A stretch of DNA of 64,000 nt from Pseudomonas jessenii (GTDB taxonomy: Bacteria; Pseudomonadota; Gammaproteobacteria; Pseudomonadales; Pseudomonadaceae), in the NCBI RefSeq assembly GCF_002236115.1, contig NZ_NIWT01000005.1, forward strand, positions 1-64,000. The letters are read 5' to 3'. The number at the start of each line of letters is the position of its first letter. Position 1 is the first letter of the stretch. A program made the translations under genes and the position numbers. Positions 35,454-45,505 of the stretch are shown piece by piece. The notes under the pieces are model-generated. The model was not told the origin of the DNA. It made no database searches and saw nothing but the letters and a program-made list of their open reading frames with translations.

Positions 35454-38252
35454 ATGGCATTGAAATCCCCCGCGTTTCGTAAAAAATTTCCGTTGTTGGT
35501 TACCGGCAGTTTGCTGGCGCTGCAACCCCTTGCCACTTCCTACGTGGTCGCCGCGGAACAGTTTGACTGCTCAGTCTCTGCTTCGGGCTCCTGGGACTGT
35601 GCGCCAAAGACGCCAGCGGCTGCATTGCCACCGCGTCCCGTCCATGACGGCAGCGCAGTTTCCGCCACCGGCGAAGCCCCGGCCGAAAACGGTTCCAGCG
35701 AAGACGCCGGCGCCAAGCCGGTGCTGGTCACCGAATCCAAAGGCCGTGGCCTGAAGTCGCGTAGCGCAGACTACAGTCACCTCGACTGGGTTCCCCGCGA
35801 GCAGCTTACCGCCGCACAATTGGCCGAAACCGGTCCTTATTGCTCCGGTTCCTATATCGAACCGATTCGTCCTGGCATGGATGACAAGACGGATAAAAGT
35901 GACGCTCCAACCTTTATCGGCGCAAAAGCCTCCCGCTATAAGCAGGATGAGCAAGTTGCGACCCTGGCCGGCGACGTTGTCATGCGTCAGGGCAGCATGC
36001 AGGTCGAAGCCGACGAAGCCAACCTGTATCAGGCCGAAAGCCGTGGCGAACTGAACGGCAACGTGCGCATTCGCGACAACGGTGCCCTGATCGTCGGCGA
36101 CCACGCCGACGTGCAGCTCGACACCGGTGAAGCCAAGGTCGACAACGCCGAATACGTGATGCACAAATCCCGCATCCGCGGTAATGCGCTGTACGCCAAA
36201 CGTGCCGAGAACGCGATCATCCGGCTCAAGGATGGTACGTACACCACGTGCGAACCGAACAGCAACGCCTGGCAGCTCAAGGGCAACAACATCACCCTGA
36301 ACCCGGCCACCGGTTTCGGTACGGCGACCAACGTGACGCTGCGAGTCAAGGACATTCCGGTCCTGTACACGCCGTACATCTACTTCCCGATCGACGACCG
36401 TCGCCAGTCGGGCTTCCTGCCGCCAACCATCGGCACCGGCAGCGATACCGGCTTCATGCTGGTCACCCCGTACTACTTCAACCTGGCGCCGAACTACGAT
36501 GCCACGTTGTACCCACGCTACATGGAAAAGCACGGCTTGTTGATGGAAGGCGAATTCCGCTACCTGACCAAGTCCAGCGAAGGCCAGTTCGGCGCGGCGT
36601 ACCTCAACGACGAAAGCGACGAACGCGACAAGCAGAGCGACGCCGAAAAAACCCGCTACATGTACAACTGGCAGCACAAGGGTGGTCTCGACTCGCGAGT
36701 ACTCACGCAAGTCGACTACACCAAGATCAGCGATCCGTATTACTTCCAGGATCTGCAGACCGACCAGATTGGCATCAAAAACAACGACTACGTGAACCAG
36801 CAGGGTTCCGTCACCTATCGTGGCGACAGCTATTCCGCTCGCGTGAACGCCCAGGCATACGAACTGGCGAGCGTGTCGAACATTACGCCGTACGATCGCC
36901 TGCCGCAGCTCACCCTCGACGGCATGCTGCCTTATCATCCGGAAGGCCTGGACTTCACGTACAACACCGAACTCGTACGGTTTGACCGGGATCTGCAGAG
37001 CGGAACATATTTTGACGAAGACGGTGTCGGCTCTCCCCGTCTTGATAACAACGTTCAAGGTCTGGCTCGCGCCAATGGCGACCGCCTGAACCTCGCGCCC
37101 GCCATCAGCCTGCCGATGAACACGACCTACGGCTTCCTGACACCGAAGCTCAAGTACCAGTACACCCAGTATCAACTGGACCTGGACAGCACCGGCAAAG
37201 GTCAGATTGCGAATCAGACCGCAGAACAGGACAGGCTCCTGGGAACATTCGACAGCAACCAGAACCGCGGCGTACCGATCGCCAGCATCGACAGCGGCCT
37301 GTACTTCGATCGCAATACCCAGTATTTCGGCAAGAACTACCGCCAGACCCTCGAGCCGCGCCTGTTCTACCTGTACGTGCCTGAGGTCGACCAGGAAGAC
37401 ATCCCGATATTCGATACCAGCGAATACACCTTCAACTATGCGTCGCTGTTCCGTGACAACCGCTTCTCCGGCTCCGACCGTGTCGGCGACGAGAACAAAC
37501 TGTCCCTGGGTGTGACCAGCCGCTGGATCGAAGACAATGGCTTCGAACGTCAACGCCTCAGCGTCGGCCAGGCCTTGTACTTCAAGGACCGCGAAGTTCA
37601 GTTGCCGGGTATCGATGCAAAAACCCGCCAGGATACGCAAGCCAACGTGTCGCCTTACGCCCTGGAATACGAATATCGCTGGAACCGCGACTGGCGCACC
37701 ACGGCCGATTACAACTGGGACCCGGACAGCCGCAGCCCTCGCTCGGGCAGCGCGATGTTCCATTACCAGCCTGAAGACAACCCGAACAAGGTCATCAACG
37801 CCGGCTATCGCTATCGCAATGACCAGGTCCGTTACGACCAGAACACCGGTCAATGGAGCGTTGGTGGCGGTGACTACGGCACCCCTGGCCAGCCTGGCTA
37901 CGTGAAGGATTACTACAAGATCAAACAGCACGACTTCTCGGTGATCTGGCCGATCGTGCCGCAATGGAACGCCATCAGCCGTTGGCAGTATGACTACAAC
38001 CGCAACCGTACCCTGGAAGCCTTCGGTGGCTTCGAGTACGACAACTGCTGCTGGAAACTGCGCCTGATCAACCGTTACTGGGTCGCTTATGACGAGTTCA
38101 GTCAGGAAGCACCGCAAAACGAAAAAGGCGACCATGGCGTCTTCCTCCAAATTGTTCTGAAGGGACTCGGCGGCCTGACTGGCGCCAAGGTAGAGAGCTT
38201 CCTCGACAAAGGCATTCAAGGTTATCGTGAACGTGAAGACCAAGCTTTCTGA
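35454..38252 (+). CDS. lptD: LPS-assembly outer-membrane protein LptD
   Basis: Inserts lipopolysaccharide into the outer leaflet, with LptE. The 932-residue protein has a signal peptide, cysteines at 39 and 49 in the mature N terminus, an N-terminal OstA-like domain (MRQGSMQVEADEANLYQ), and a long C-terminal beta-barrel with the paired cysteines NCCW, which join the N-terminal ones in disulfides. The start at 35454 is chosen because the segment after it is a signal peptide. surA begins inside its last codons. Confidence 0.95.
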   Translation: MALKSPAFRKKFPLLVTGSLLALQPLATSYVVAAEQFDCSVSASGSWDCAPKTPAAALPPRPVHDGSAVSATGEAPAENGSSEDAGAKPVLVTESKGRGLKSRSADYSHLDWVPREQLTAAQLAETGPYCSGSYIEPIRPGMDDKTDKSDAPTFIGAKASRYKQDEQVATLAGDVVMRQGSMQVEADEANLYQAESRGELNGNVRIRDNGALIVGDHADVQLDTGEAKVDNAEYVMHKSRIRGNALYAKRAENAIIRLKDGTYTTCEPNSNAWQLKGNNITLNPATGFGTATNVTLRVKDIPVLYTPYIYFPIDDRRQSGFLPPTIGTGSDTGFMLVTPYYFNLAPNYDATLYPRYMEKHGLLMEGEFRYLTKSSEGQFGAAYLNDESDERDKQSDAEKTRYMYNWQHKGGLDSRVLTQVDYTKISDPYYFQDLQTDQIGIKNNDYVNQQGSVTYRGDSYSARVNAQAYELASVSNITPYDRLPQLTLDGMLPYHPEGLDFTYNTELVRFDRDLQSGTYFDEDGVGSPRLDNNVQGLARANGDRLNLAPAISLPMNTTYGFLTPKLKYQYTQYQLDLDSTGKGQIANQTAEQDRLLGTFDSNQNRGVPIASIDSGLYFDRNTQYFGKNYRQTLEPRLFYLYVPEVDQEDIPIFDTSEYTFNYASLFRDNRFSGSDRVGDENKLSLGVTSRWIEDNGFERQRLSVGQALYFKDREVQLPGIDAKTRQDTQANVSPYALEYEYRWNRDWRTTADYNWDPDSRSPRSGSAMFHYQPEDNPNKVINAGYRYRNDQVRYDQNTGQWSVGGGDYGTPGQPGYVKDYYKIKQHDFSVIWPIVPQWNAISRWQYDYNRNRTLEAFGGFEYDNCCWKLRLINRYWVAYDEFSQEAPQNEKGDHGVFLQIVLKGLGGLTGAKVESFLDKGIQGYREREDQAF

Positions 38253-39549
38253 TTGTCTGCGCCCGCTGATGCTGGGCGCGCTGTTCCTGAGTACGGCGGC
38301 GAGCGCCGCCGTACAGTCCATCGATAAAGTGGTGGCCATCGTCGACAACGACGTGGTCATGCAGAGCCAACTGGACCAACGGGTTCATGAAGTTCAGCAA
38401 ACCATTGCCAAGCGTGGCTCTGCCGTGCCGCCGGCCAGCGTGCTGGAGCAGCAGGTACTTGAGCGCCTGATCGTCGAAAACCTGCAATTGCAGATCGGCG
38501 AGCGTTCCGGCATCCGCATTACCGATGAAGAGTTGAACCAGGCTGTCGGCACCATTGCCCAGCGCAACAACATGTCGGTCGAGCAGTTCCGCGCCGCCCT
38601 GACTCGCGACGGCCTGTCCTACGACGACGCACGTGAGCAGATTCGCCGCGAAATGGTCATCAGCCGTGTACGCCAGCGTCGGGTTGCCGAACGCATTCAG
38701 GTCTCCGAGCAGGAAGTGAAGAACTTCCTGGCGTCGGACCTGGGCAAAATGCAGCTGTCTGAAGAGTTCCACCTGGCCAACATCCTGATTCCTACGCCGG
38801 AAAGCGCCAACTCCGACGCGATTCAGAGTGCAGCCAAGCAGGCCGATGCGATTTACCAGCAGCTCAAACAAGGCGCTGACTTCAGTCAGTTGGCGATCGC
38901 CAAGTCCGCCAGCGAAACCGCACTGGAAGGTGGTGACATGGGCTGGCGTAAAGCCGCTCAATTGCCGCCGCCGTTCGATCGCCTGCTGAGCACCATGCCG
39001 GTGGGCGATGTCACCCAGCCAATGCGCACCCCGGGCGGCTTCATCATCCTGAAGATCCTCGAAAAGCGTGGCGGCCAGACCCAGATGCGCGATGAAGTGC
39101 ATGTGCGCCACATCCTGGTCAAACCGAGCCCGATCCGCGACGAAGCAAAAACCAAGGCCCTGGCTGACTCGCTCTACAGCCGTATCGAGGCTGGCGAAGA
39201 CTTCGGCGAGCTGGCGAAAAGCTACTCGGAAGACCCGGGTTCCGCCCTCAACGGCGGCGATCTGAACTGGATCGACCCGAACGCACTGGTGCCCGAGTTC
39301 CGCGAAGTGATGGCCAGTACCCCGCAAGGTCAGCTGTCCAAGCCGTTCCAGACTCAATACGGCTGGCATGTCCTGGAAGTCCTTGGCCGTCGCGCCACCG
39401 ACAGCACCACACAGGCTCGCGAGCAGCAAGCAATGACCGTTTTGCGTAACCGCAAATACGACGAAGAGCTGCAAACCTGGCTGCGTCAGATCCGTGACGA
39501 AGCGTACGTGGAAATCAAACTCCCTGGCGCCGACCAGGCAGCGCAGTGA
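38227..39549 (+). CDS. surA: Periplasmic chaperone and peptidyl-prolyl isomerase SurA
   Basis: Folds outer-membrane proteins, including LptD. The 440 residues have a signal peptide ending ASAAVQS, an N-terminal chaperone domain and two parvulin domains (each with a VGDVT/GQLSKPFQT-type active strand). Start GTG at 38227 overlaps lptD by 26 bases; a second GTG follows two codons later. Confidence 0.95.
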   Translation: MNVKTKLSDCLRPLMLGALFLSTAASAAVQSIDKVVAIVDNDVVMQSQLDQRVHEVQQTIAKRGSAVPPASVLEQQVLERLIVENLQLQIGERSGIRITDEELNQAVGTIAQRNNMSVEQFRAALTRDGLSYDDAREQIRREMVISRVRQRRVAERIQVSEQEVKNFLASDLGKMQLSEEFHLANILIPTPESANSDAIQSAAKQADAIYQQLKQGADFSQLAIAKSASETALEGGDMGWRKAAQLPPPFDRLLSTMPVGDVTQPMRTPGGFIILKILEKRGGQTQMRDEVHVRHILVKPSPIRDEAKTKALADSLYSRIEAGEDFGELAKSYSEDPGSALNGGDLNWIDPNALVPEFREVMASTPQGQLSKPFQTQYGWHVLEVLGRRATDSTTQAREQQAMTVLRNRKYDEELQTWLRQIRDEAYVEIKLPGADQAAQ

Positions 39550-40535
39550 AACCCCAACGTTTCGCGCTGACACCCGGCGAACCGGCCGGCATAGGTCCCG
39601 ACCTGTGCCTGCTGCTCGCCTCGCAAGCCCAGCCTCACCCCCTGATTGCCATTACCAGCCGCGACCTGCTCATTGAGCGGGCCGCGCAACTGGGTGTGGC
39701 TATCGATTTGCTGCCGGTCACACCGGACAGCTGGCCGGATGTACCCGCGCCAGCCAACAGCCTGTATGTCTGGGATACACCGCTCAACGCCAAGGTCGTC
39801 GCCGGGCAACTGGACAAGGCCAACGCTGCCTTCGTACTGGAAACCCTGACCCGCGCCGGCCAAGGCTGCCTGAGCGGAGATTTCGCCGGCATGATTACCG
39901 CGCCGGTGCACAAAGGCGTGATCAACGAATCCGGCATCGCCTTTTCCGGGCATACGGAATTCCTCGCCGACCTGACCCACACCGCGCAAGTGGTGATGAT
40001 GCTGGCCACGCGCGGCTTGCGCGTAGCCCTGGTGACCACTCACCTGCCCCTTCGCGAGATTGCCGATGCAATCACGCCGGAGCGTCTGGAGCGCGTCACG
40101 CGAATCCTGCACGCCGACCTGCAAAACAAGTTCGGCATCGCCCGGCCACGCATCCTGGTTTGCGGGCTCAACCCCCATGCCGGCGAAGGCGGACACCTGG
40201 GCCATGAAGAAATCGATATCATCGAACCCACATTAGAGCGCCTGCGCGGCGAGGGCATGGACCTTCGAGGCCCCCTGCCCGCCGACACTCTGTTTACCCC
40301 CAAATATCTGGAGCACTGCGATGCGGTGCTGGCGATGTACCACGACCAGGGCCTGCCGGTGCTGAAGTACAAAGGCTTCGGCGCGGCAGTCAACGTGACC
40401 CTCGGCTTGCCGATCATCCGCACATCGGTCGACCACGGCACCGCCCTGGACCTGGCCGGCAGTGGCAAGATCGACACCGGCAGCCTGCAAGTCGCCCTGG
40501 AAACCGCCTACCAGATGGCCGAGACCCGTTTATGA
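39546..40535 (+). CDS. pdxA: 4-hydroxythreonine-4-phosphate dehydrogenase
   Basis: Pyridoxal phosphate synthesis, making the amino-acetone phosphate precursor for PdxJ. The 329-residue enzyme has LTPGEPAGIGPDL, the metal-ligand GHTEFLAD and YHDQGLPVLKY. The GTG start overlaps the surA stop by four bases. Confidence 0.96.
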   Translation: MKPQRFALTPGEPAGIGPDLCLLLASQAQPHPLIAITSRDLLIERAAQLGVAIDLLPVTPDSWPDVPAPANSLYVWDTPLNAKVVAGQLDKANAAFVLETLTRAGQGCLSGDFAGMITAPVHKGVINESGIAFSGHTEFLADLTHTAQVVMMLATRGLRVALVTTHLPLREIADAITPERLERVTRILHADLQNKFGIARPRILVCGLNPHAGEGGHLGHEEIDIIEPTLERLRGEGMDLRGPLPADTLFTPKYLEHCDAVLAMYHDQGLPVLKYKGFGAAVNVTLGLPIIRTSVDHGTALDLAGSGKIDTGSLQVALETAYQMAETRL

Positions 40536-41341
40536 CCGAGCAATACCAACACAAGGCGCGCAAACGCTTTGGCCAGAACTTCCTGCACGATGCCGGCGTT
40601 ATCGACCGCATCCTGCGCTCCATTCATGCCAAGGCAGAAGACCGCCTGCTGGAAATCGGCCCGGGCCAGGGCGCACTGACCCAAGGCCTGCTCAGCAGCG
40701 GCGCGCAACTCGACGTGGTGGAGCTGGACAAGGACCTGATCCCGATTCTCAACCAGCAGTTTGCCGGCAAGAGCAACTTCAACCTGCATCAGGGCGATGC
40801 GCTGAAGTTCGACTTCAACAGCCTCAATGCCGTGCCTGGCAGCCTGCGCGTGGTCGGCAACCTGCCGTACAACATCTCCACGCCGCTGATTTTTCACCTG
40901 CTGCACAACTCGCACCTGATTCGCGATATGCACTTCATGCTGCAAAAGGAAGTGGTCGAGCGCCTGGCTGCCGGCCCTGGTGGTGGCGACTGGGGTCGCT
41001 TGTCGATCATGGTTCAGTACCACTGCCGGGTCGAGCACCTGTTCAACGTCGGCCCGGGCGCGTTCAACCCGCCGCCGAAAGTCGATTCGGCCATCGTGCG
41101 CCTGGTACCCCACGCGGTACTGCCACACCCGGCCAAGGATCACCGCCTGCTGGAACGCGTCGTGCGCGAAGCTTTCAACCAGCGCCGCAAAACCCTGCGC
41201 AACACTCTCAAGCTGCTGCTGAGCAATGCCGAAATCGAAGCAGCCGGCGTCGATGGCAGCCTGCGTCCCGAGCAACTCGACCTGGCCGCGTTCGTGCGCC
41301 TGGCCGACAAGCTCAGCGAACAAAAGCCTACCGCTGACTGA
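40532..41341 (+). CDS. rsmA: 16S rRNA A1518/A1519 dimethyltransferase
   Basis: Dimethylates two adenines near the 3' end of 16S rRNA. The 269-residue KsgA/RsmA has the N-terminal KRFGQNFLHD, SAM loop EIGPGQGALT and NLPYNIS catalytic motif. The start overlaps the pdxA stop by four bases. Also called ksgA; not the RNA-binding RsmA/CsrA. Confidence 0.96.
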   Translation: MTEQYQHKARKRFGQNFLHDAGVIDRILRSIHAKAEDRLLEIGPGQGALTQGLLSSGAQLDVVELDKDLIPILNQQFAGKSNFNLHQGDALKFDFNSLNAVPGSLRVVGNLPYNISTPLIFHLLHNSHLIRDMHFMLQKEVVERLAAGPGGGDWGRLSIMVQYHCRVEHLFNVGPGAFNPPPKVDSAIVRLVPHAVLPHPAKDHRLLERVVREAFNQRRKTLRNTLKLLLSNAEIEAAGVDGSLRPEQLDLAAFVRLADKLSEQKPTAD

Positions 41342-41456
41342 CAGGCGATGAGCGCTATCGGGTAGGACGCCACTCTGGTCTACTACCCGATACTTGGCCT
41401 AGACTGAACCCCAACAGCTACGCCCCGCGTCCCGCTTCGTTTTTAAGGCCCTTTGC

Positions 41457-41837
41457 ATGTCCGATCCTCGCTATCAGGTCGACGTCAGCGTCGTCACCCG
41501 CTATCTGGCAGAACAATCGCAACCCGAGCACGACCGCTTTGCCTTCGCCTACACCATCACCGTGCAAAACAACGGTGAAATGCCCGCCAAACTGCTTTCA
41601 CGGCACTGGGTCATCACCGATGGTGACGGGCATGTCGAAGAAGTGCGCGGCGCAGGCGTAGTCGGCCAGCAACCGTTGATCGACCCCGGCAAGAGCCACA
41701 CCTACAGCAGCGGCACGGTCATGACCACCAAGGTCGGCACCATGCAAGGCACCTATCAGATGCTGTCCGACGACGGTAAACATTTCGATGCCATCATCGC
41801 GCCCTTCCGCCTGGCGGTGCCTGGAGCCCTGCACTGA
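41457..41837 (+). CDS. apaG: ApaG domain protein
   Basis: 126-residue ApaG (DUF525) protein of unknown biochemical role, linked in enterobacteria to Co2+ and Mg2+ tolerance. Family features include RHWVITDGDGHVEEVRGAGVVGQQP. It overlaps apaH by one base. Confidence 0.94.
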   Translation: MSDPRYQVDVSVVTRYLAEQSQPEHDRFAFAYTITVQNNGEMPAKLLSRHWVITDGDGHVEEVRGAGVVGQQPLIDPGKSHTYSSGTVMTTKVGTMQGTYQMLSDDGKHFDAIIAPFRLAVPGALH

Positions 41838-42718
41838 TGGCAACGTACGCTGTCGGTGACCTGCAAGGCTGTCTTCAGGCCCTGCAATGCCTGCTCAAAC
41901 AAGTGGCGTTCGACCCGAAACGCGATCGTCTGTGGCTGGTGGGCGACCTGGTCAACCGCGGCCCGCAGTCGCTGGAAACCTTGCGCTTCCTCTACAGCAT
42001 TCGCGAATCGCTGGTGTGCGTGCTCGGCAACCATGACCTGCACTTGCTGGCGGCCGGACGCAATATCGAACGCCTGAAGAAGGCCGACACCCTGCGCGAG
42101 ATCATTGAAGCGCCCGATAGCGCTGAACTGCTCGAATGGCTGCGCCAGCAAAAACTCATGCACTACGACGAACAGCGCAACCTTGCACTGGTCCATGCCG
42201 GCATTCCACCGCAGTGGTCGCTGCGCAAGGCCTTGAAGTGTGCCGCCGAAGTCGAGGCTGCCTTGCGTGACGACAACCTGTTGCCACCCTACCTCGATGG
42301 CATGTACGGCAACGATCCGGCGAAATGGGACAACGACCTCAAAGGCGTGACGCGCCTGCGGGTGATCACCAACTATTTCACCCGCATGCGTTTCTGCACC
42401 GCCGAAGGCAAACTCGACCTCAAGAGCAAGGAAGGCCTCGATACCGCACCACCTGGCTACAAACCCTGGTTCCAGCACAAGGAACGCAAGACCAAGAATC
42501 TGAAAATCATTTTCGGTCACTGGGCAGCACTGGAAGGCAACGTCGAAGAGCCGGGTATTTCGGCGCTCGATACAGGCTGTGTCTGGGGCGGCGCCCTGAC
42601 CCTGATGAACGTCGACAGCCTTGAGCGCCTGTCCTGCAAATGCGACGAACACGGCCATGCCGTGCCGCCAGTCGCCTCATCCATTCCCCAAACATCACCA
42701 GCCAGCGCCCCGCGCTAG
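41837..42718 (+). CDS. apaH: Diadenosine tetraphosphatase (symmetrical)
   Basis: Hydrolyses Ap4A to two ADP and also decaps Np4-capped RNA in E. coli. The 293-residue metallophosphatase has GDLQGC, GDLVNRGP and GNHDLHLL metal motifs at the N terminus. The last ~20 residues are Ser/Pro-rich and not family-like. Confidence 0.95.
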   Translation: MATYAVGDLQGCLQALQCLLKQVAFDPKRDRLWLVGDLVNRGPQSLETLRFLYSIRESLVCVLGNHDLHLLAAGRNIERLKKADTLREIIEAPDSAELLEWLRQQKLMHYDEQRNLALVHAGIPPQWSLRKALKCAAEVEAALRDDNLLPPYLDGMYGNDPAKWDNDLKGVTRLRVITNYFTRMRFCTAEGKLDLKSKEGLDTAPPGYKPWFQHKERKTKNLKIIFGHWAALEGNVEEPGISALDTGCVWGGALTLMNVDSLERLSCKCDEHGHAVPPVASSIPQTSPASAPR

Positions 42719-42751
42719 ACTGCCCATTCAGCCGAGCCACAGGAGCCCGCC

Positions 42752-43081
42752 ATGAGCGAATTCAAACGTATTCCCCCGGAACAGGCCCAAGCCCTGCGCG
42801 AACAAGGCGCAGTAGTGGTCGACGTCCGCGACCCGGCCACTTTTGCCGCCCTGCACATCGCAGGCTCCAAGCATCTGGACAACCATTCCCTGCACGCTTT
42901 CATCCAGGGTGCCGACCTCGATGCACCGACCGTGGTGGTCTGCTATCACGGCAATTCCAGCCAGGGCGCGGCCGCTTACCTGATCAGCCAGGGCTTCTCC
43001 GACGTCTACAGCATGGATGGCGGATTCGAGTTGTGGCGTACGACGTATCCTGCGGAAACGGCGCAAGGCACCACTGAATAA
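42752..43081 (+). CDS. glpE: Thiosulfate sulfurtransferase GlpE
   Basis: 109-residue single rhodanese domain. The active-site cysteine is in VVVCYHGNSSQGAA, matching the CxxxxS/T loop of GlpE. Moves sulfane sulfur from thiosulfate to acceptors such as thioredoxin or cyanide. An AGGAG-type site precedes the start. Confidence 0.93.
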   Translation: MSEFKRIPPEQAQALREQGAVVVDVRDPATFAALHIAGSKHLDNHSLHAFIQGADLDAPTVVVCYHGNSSQGAAAYLISQGFSDVYSMDGGFELWRTTYPAETAQGTTE

Positions 43082-43378
43082 TTTTTTTGTAACGTTGCAG
43101 GCCCCGGCTCCCGCGGGCTAGCGCGGTGGCAGACGAACGGTCTGCCACAACTAATTACGTATCTCGCCTTTACCTCCCGAATTCCCAACTATCCTTAAGC
43201 CCAGGCCATCCAAAACAGGGGAGAGCCGGTACACCGGCGCACGGGTCATCGGGAGTAGCTTTCGGAGTAGTCAGCTCCGGGAGAGTTCTGGGGGGTAAAC
43301 AGCAATCGCCTGTTCGGTTGCTGCCAGCATCGACTGAGTGATCCGGCGTCGGCTCCACGTATCGAGCGAGGTGACGTC
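43082..43378. promoter_or_regulatory. glpE-prkA intergenic region with a hairpin
   Basis: 297 bases upstream of prkA with no credible gene. It contains a perfect nine-base stem GTGGCAGAC/GTCTGCCAC (43126-43148, five-base loop). No U tract follows. The prkA promoter should be here; no consensus is obvious. Confidence 0.45.
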
Positions 43379-45301
43379 ATGAGTATCTTTAGCCACTTCC
43401 AACAACGCTTCGAGTCCACACGCCAGGAAGAACTCTCTCTGCAAGAGTATCTTGAGCTGTGCAAACAGGACCGCAGCGCCTACGCCTCCGCCGCCGAGCG
43501 TCTATTGCTGGCCATCGGTGAACCGGAACTGCTCGACACCTCGACCAACTCGAGACTGTCGCGCATCTTCTCCAACAAGGTCATCCGCCGCTATCCGGCC
43601 TTTGAAGACTTCCACGGGATGGAAGAATGCATCGACCAGATCGTGTCGTATTTCCGCCATGCCGCTCAGGGCCTGGAAGAGAAGAAACAGATCCTGTACC
43701 TGCTCGGCCCTGTCGGTGGCGGTAAATCGTCCCTGGCCGAGAAGCTCAAGCAACTGATAGAAAAAGTGCCCTTCTATGCAATCAAGGGCTCGCCGGTTTT
43801 CGAGTCGCCCCTGGGTCTTTTCAACGCCACCGAAGATGGCGCGATCCTCGAGGAAGACTTTGGCATTCCACGGCGCTACCTCAACACCATCATGTCGCCA
43901 TGGGCGACCAAACGCCTGGCCGAATTCGGTGGCGACATCAGTCAGTTCCGCGTGGTCAAACTCTACCCGTCGATCCTCAACCAGGTCGCTGTGGCCAAGA
44001 CCGAACCTGGCGACGAAAACAACCAGGACATCTCGGCGCTGGTGGGCAAGGTCGATATCCGCAAACTGGAGGAGTTCCCGCAAAACGACGCCGACGCCTA
44101 CAGCTACTCGGGCGCCCTGTGCCGGGCCAACCAGGGCCTGATGGAATTCGTCGAAATGTTCAAGGCACCGATCAAGGTGCTGCACCCACTGCTGACCGCC
44201 ACCCAGGAAGGCAACTACAACAGTACCGAAGGCCTCGGCGCGATTCCGTTCACCGGGATCCTGCTGGCGCACTCCAACGAATCGGAGTGGCACACCTTCC
44301 GCAACAACAAGAACAACGAAGCCTTCATCGACCGGATCTACATCGTCAAAGTCCCGTACTGCCTGCGGGTCAGCGACGAAGTGAAGATCTACGACAAGCT
44401 CTTGTTCAACAGCTCGCTGGCCAAGGCCCATTGCGCGCCCGACACCCTGAAGATGCTGGCCCAGTTCACCGTGCTCTCGCGCCTCAAGGAGCCGGAAAAC
44501 TCCAACATCTACTCGAAGATGCGCGTGTACGACGGCGAGAACCTAAAGGACACCGATCCGAAAGCCAAGTCGATCCAGGAATACCGCGACAATGCGGGCG
44601 TCGACGAAGGCATGAACGGTCTGTCGACCCGCTTCGCGTTCAAGATCCTGTCGAAAGTGTTCAACTTCGACCCGCACGAAATTGCCGCCAACCCGGTGCA
44701 CCTGCTCTACGTGCTTGAACAACAGATCGAGCAGGAACAGTTCCAGGCCGAGACCCGCGAACGCTATCTGCGCTTCCTCAAGGAGTACCTGGCACCGCGC
44801 TACATCGAATTCATCGGCAAGGAGATCCAGACCGCCTACCTCGAGTCCTACAGCGAGTACGGCCAGAACATCTTCGATCGTTATGTGCTGTACGCCGACT
44901 TCTGGATCCAGGACCAGGAATACCGCGACCCGGAAACCGGCGAGATCCTCAACCGCGTAGCGTTGAACGAAGAACTGGAGAAAATCGAAAAACCGGCCGG
45001 CATCAGCAATCCGAAGGATTTCCGCAACGAAATCGTCAACTTCGTACTGCGCGCCCGGGCCAACAACAACGGCAAGAACCCGACCTGGCTCAGCTACGAA
45101 AAACTGCGGGTGGTCATCGAGAAGAAAATGTTCTCCAACACCGAGGACCTGCTGCCAGTCATCAGCTTCAATGCCAAGGCCAGCAAAGAGGACCAACAGA
45201 AACACAACGACTTCGTCACACGGATGGTCGAGCGGGGCTACACCGACAAACAGGTACGACTGCTGTCCGAGTGGTACCTGCGGGTCAGAAAATCACAGTA
45301 A
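43379..45301 (+). CDS. prkA: PrkA-type serine protein kinase
   Basis: 640-residue AAA+/kinase protein (YeaG in E. coli) tied to stress, starvation and nitrogen responses. Walker A GPVGGGKSSLAEK at about residues 110-122, AAA sensor region LLAHSNESEW, C-terminal PrkA domain. First of the conserved prkA-yeaH-spoVR trio. Confidence 0.95.
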   Translation: MSIFSHFQQRFESTRQEELSLQEYLELCKQDRSAYASAAERLLLAIGEPELLDTSTNSRLSRIFSNKVIRRYPAFEDFHGMEECIDQIVSYFRHAAQGLEEKKQILYLLGPVGGGKSSLAEKLKQLIEKVPFYAIKGSPVFESPLGLFNATEDGAILEEDFGIPRRYLNTIMSPWATKRLAEFGGDISQFRVVKLYPSILNQVAVAKTEPGDENNQDISALVGKVDIRKLEEFPQNDADAYSYSGALCRANQGLMEFVEMFKAPIKVLHPLLTATQEGNYNSTEGLGAIPFTGILLAHSNESEWHTFRNNKNNEAFIDRIYIVKVPYCLRVSDEVKIYDKLLFNSSLAKAHCAPDTLKMLAQFTVLSRLKEPENSNIYSKMRVYDGENLKDTDPKAKSIQEYRDNAGVDEGMNGLSTRFAFKILSKVFNFDPHEIAANPVHLLYVLEQQIEQEQFQAETRERYLRFLKEYLAPRYIEFIGKEIQTAYLESYSEYGQNIFDRYVLYADFWIQDQEYRDPETGEILNRVALNEELEKIEKPAGISNPKDFRNEIVNFVLRARANNNGKNPTWLSYEKLRVVIEKKMFSNTEDLLPVISFNAKASKEDQQKHNDFVTRMVERGYTDKQVRLLSEWYLRVRKSQ

Positions 45302-45331
45302 CCCGCTGCCGGTCAGACCGGTTGTCGTCAG

Positions 45332-45373
45332 CCAGAGGCCTGTGTACGCGTTTTCTGTTACACAGACCTCTGG
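45332..45373. promoter_or_regulatory. Long hairpin between prkA and yeaH
   Basis: CCAGAGG-C-CTGTGT (45332-45345) pairs with ACACAG-A-CCTCTGG (45360-45373): 13 pairs with one internal mismatch and a 14-base loop. No U tract follows, so it is more likely an mRNA-stability or processing element than a terminator. Confidence 0.6.
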
Positions 45374-45505
45374 AAGGTGTTCGAAAGTCGGTAGCGAGGT
45401 ACAGGCAGCATCCAAAAGCGCTTGGGGGAGCGTGAACATCCCTTGGCACCGGTCCGATGCTGCATAACCGCTCGCCCCTTTCAGGACAGCTTCTAAGGAG
45501 CAGTC

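Noticed and set aside
35571..38360. A 929-codon open frame on the minus strand opposite lptD
   Set aside because: It mirrors lptD codon usage in a high-GC gene, has no domain I recognise and no ribosome site. The lptD reading is certain.
43126..43148. Intrinsic terminator after glpE
   Set aside because: The nine-base stem is perfect but no U tract follows, so I list it only as a hairpin in the intergenic region.
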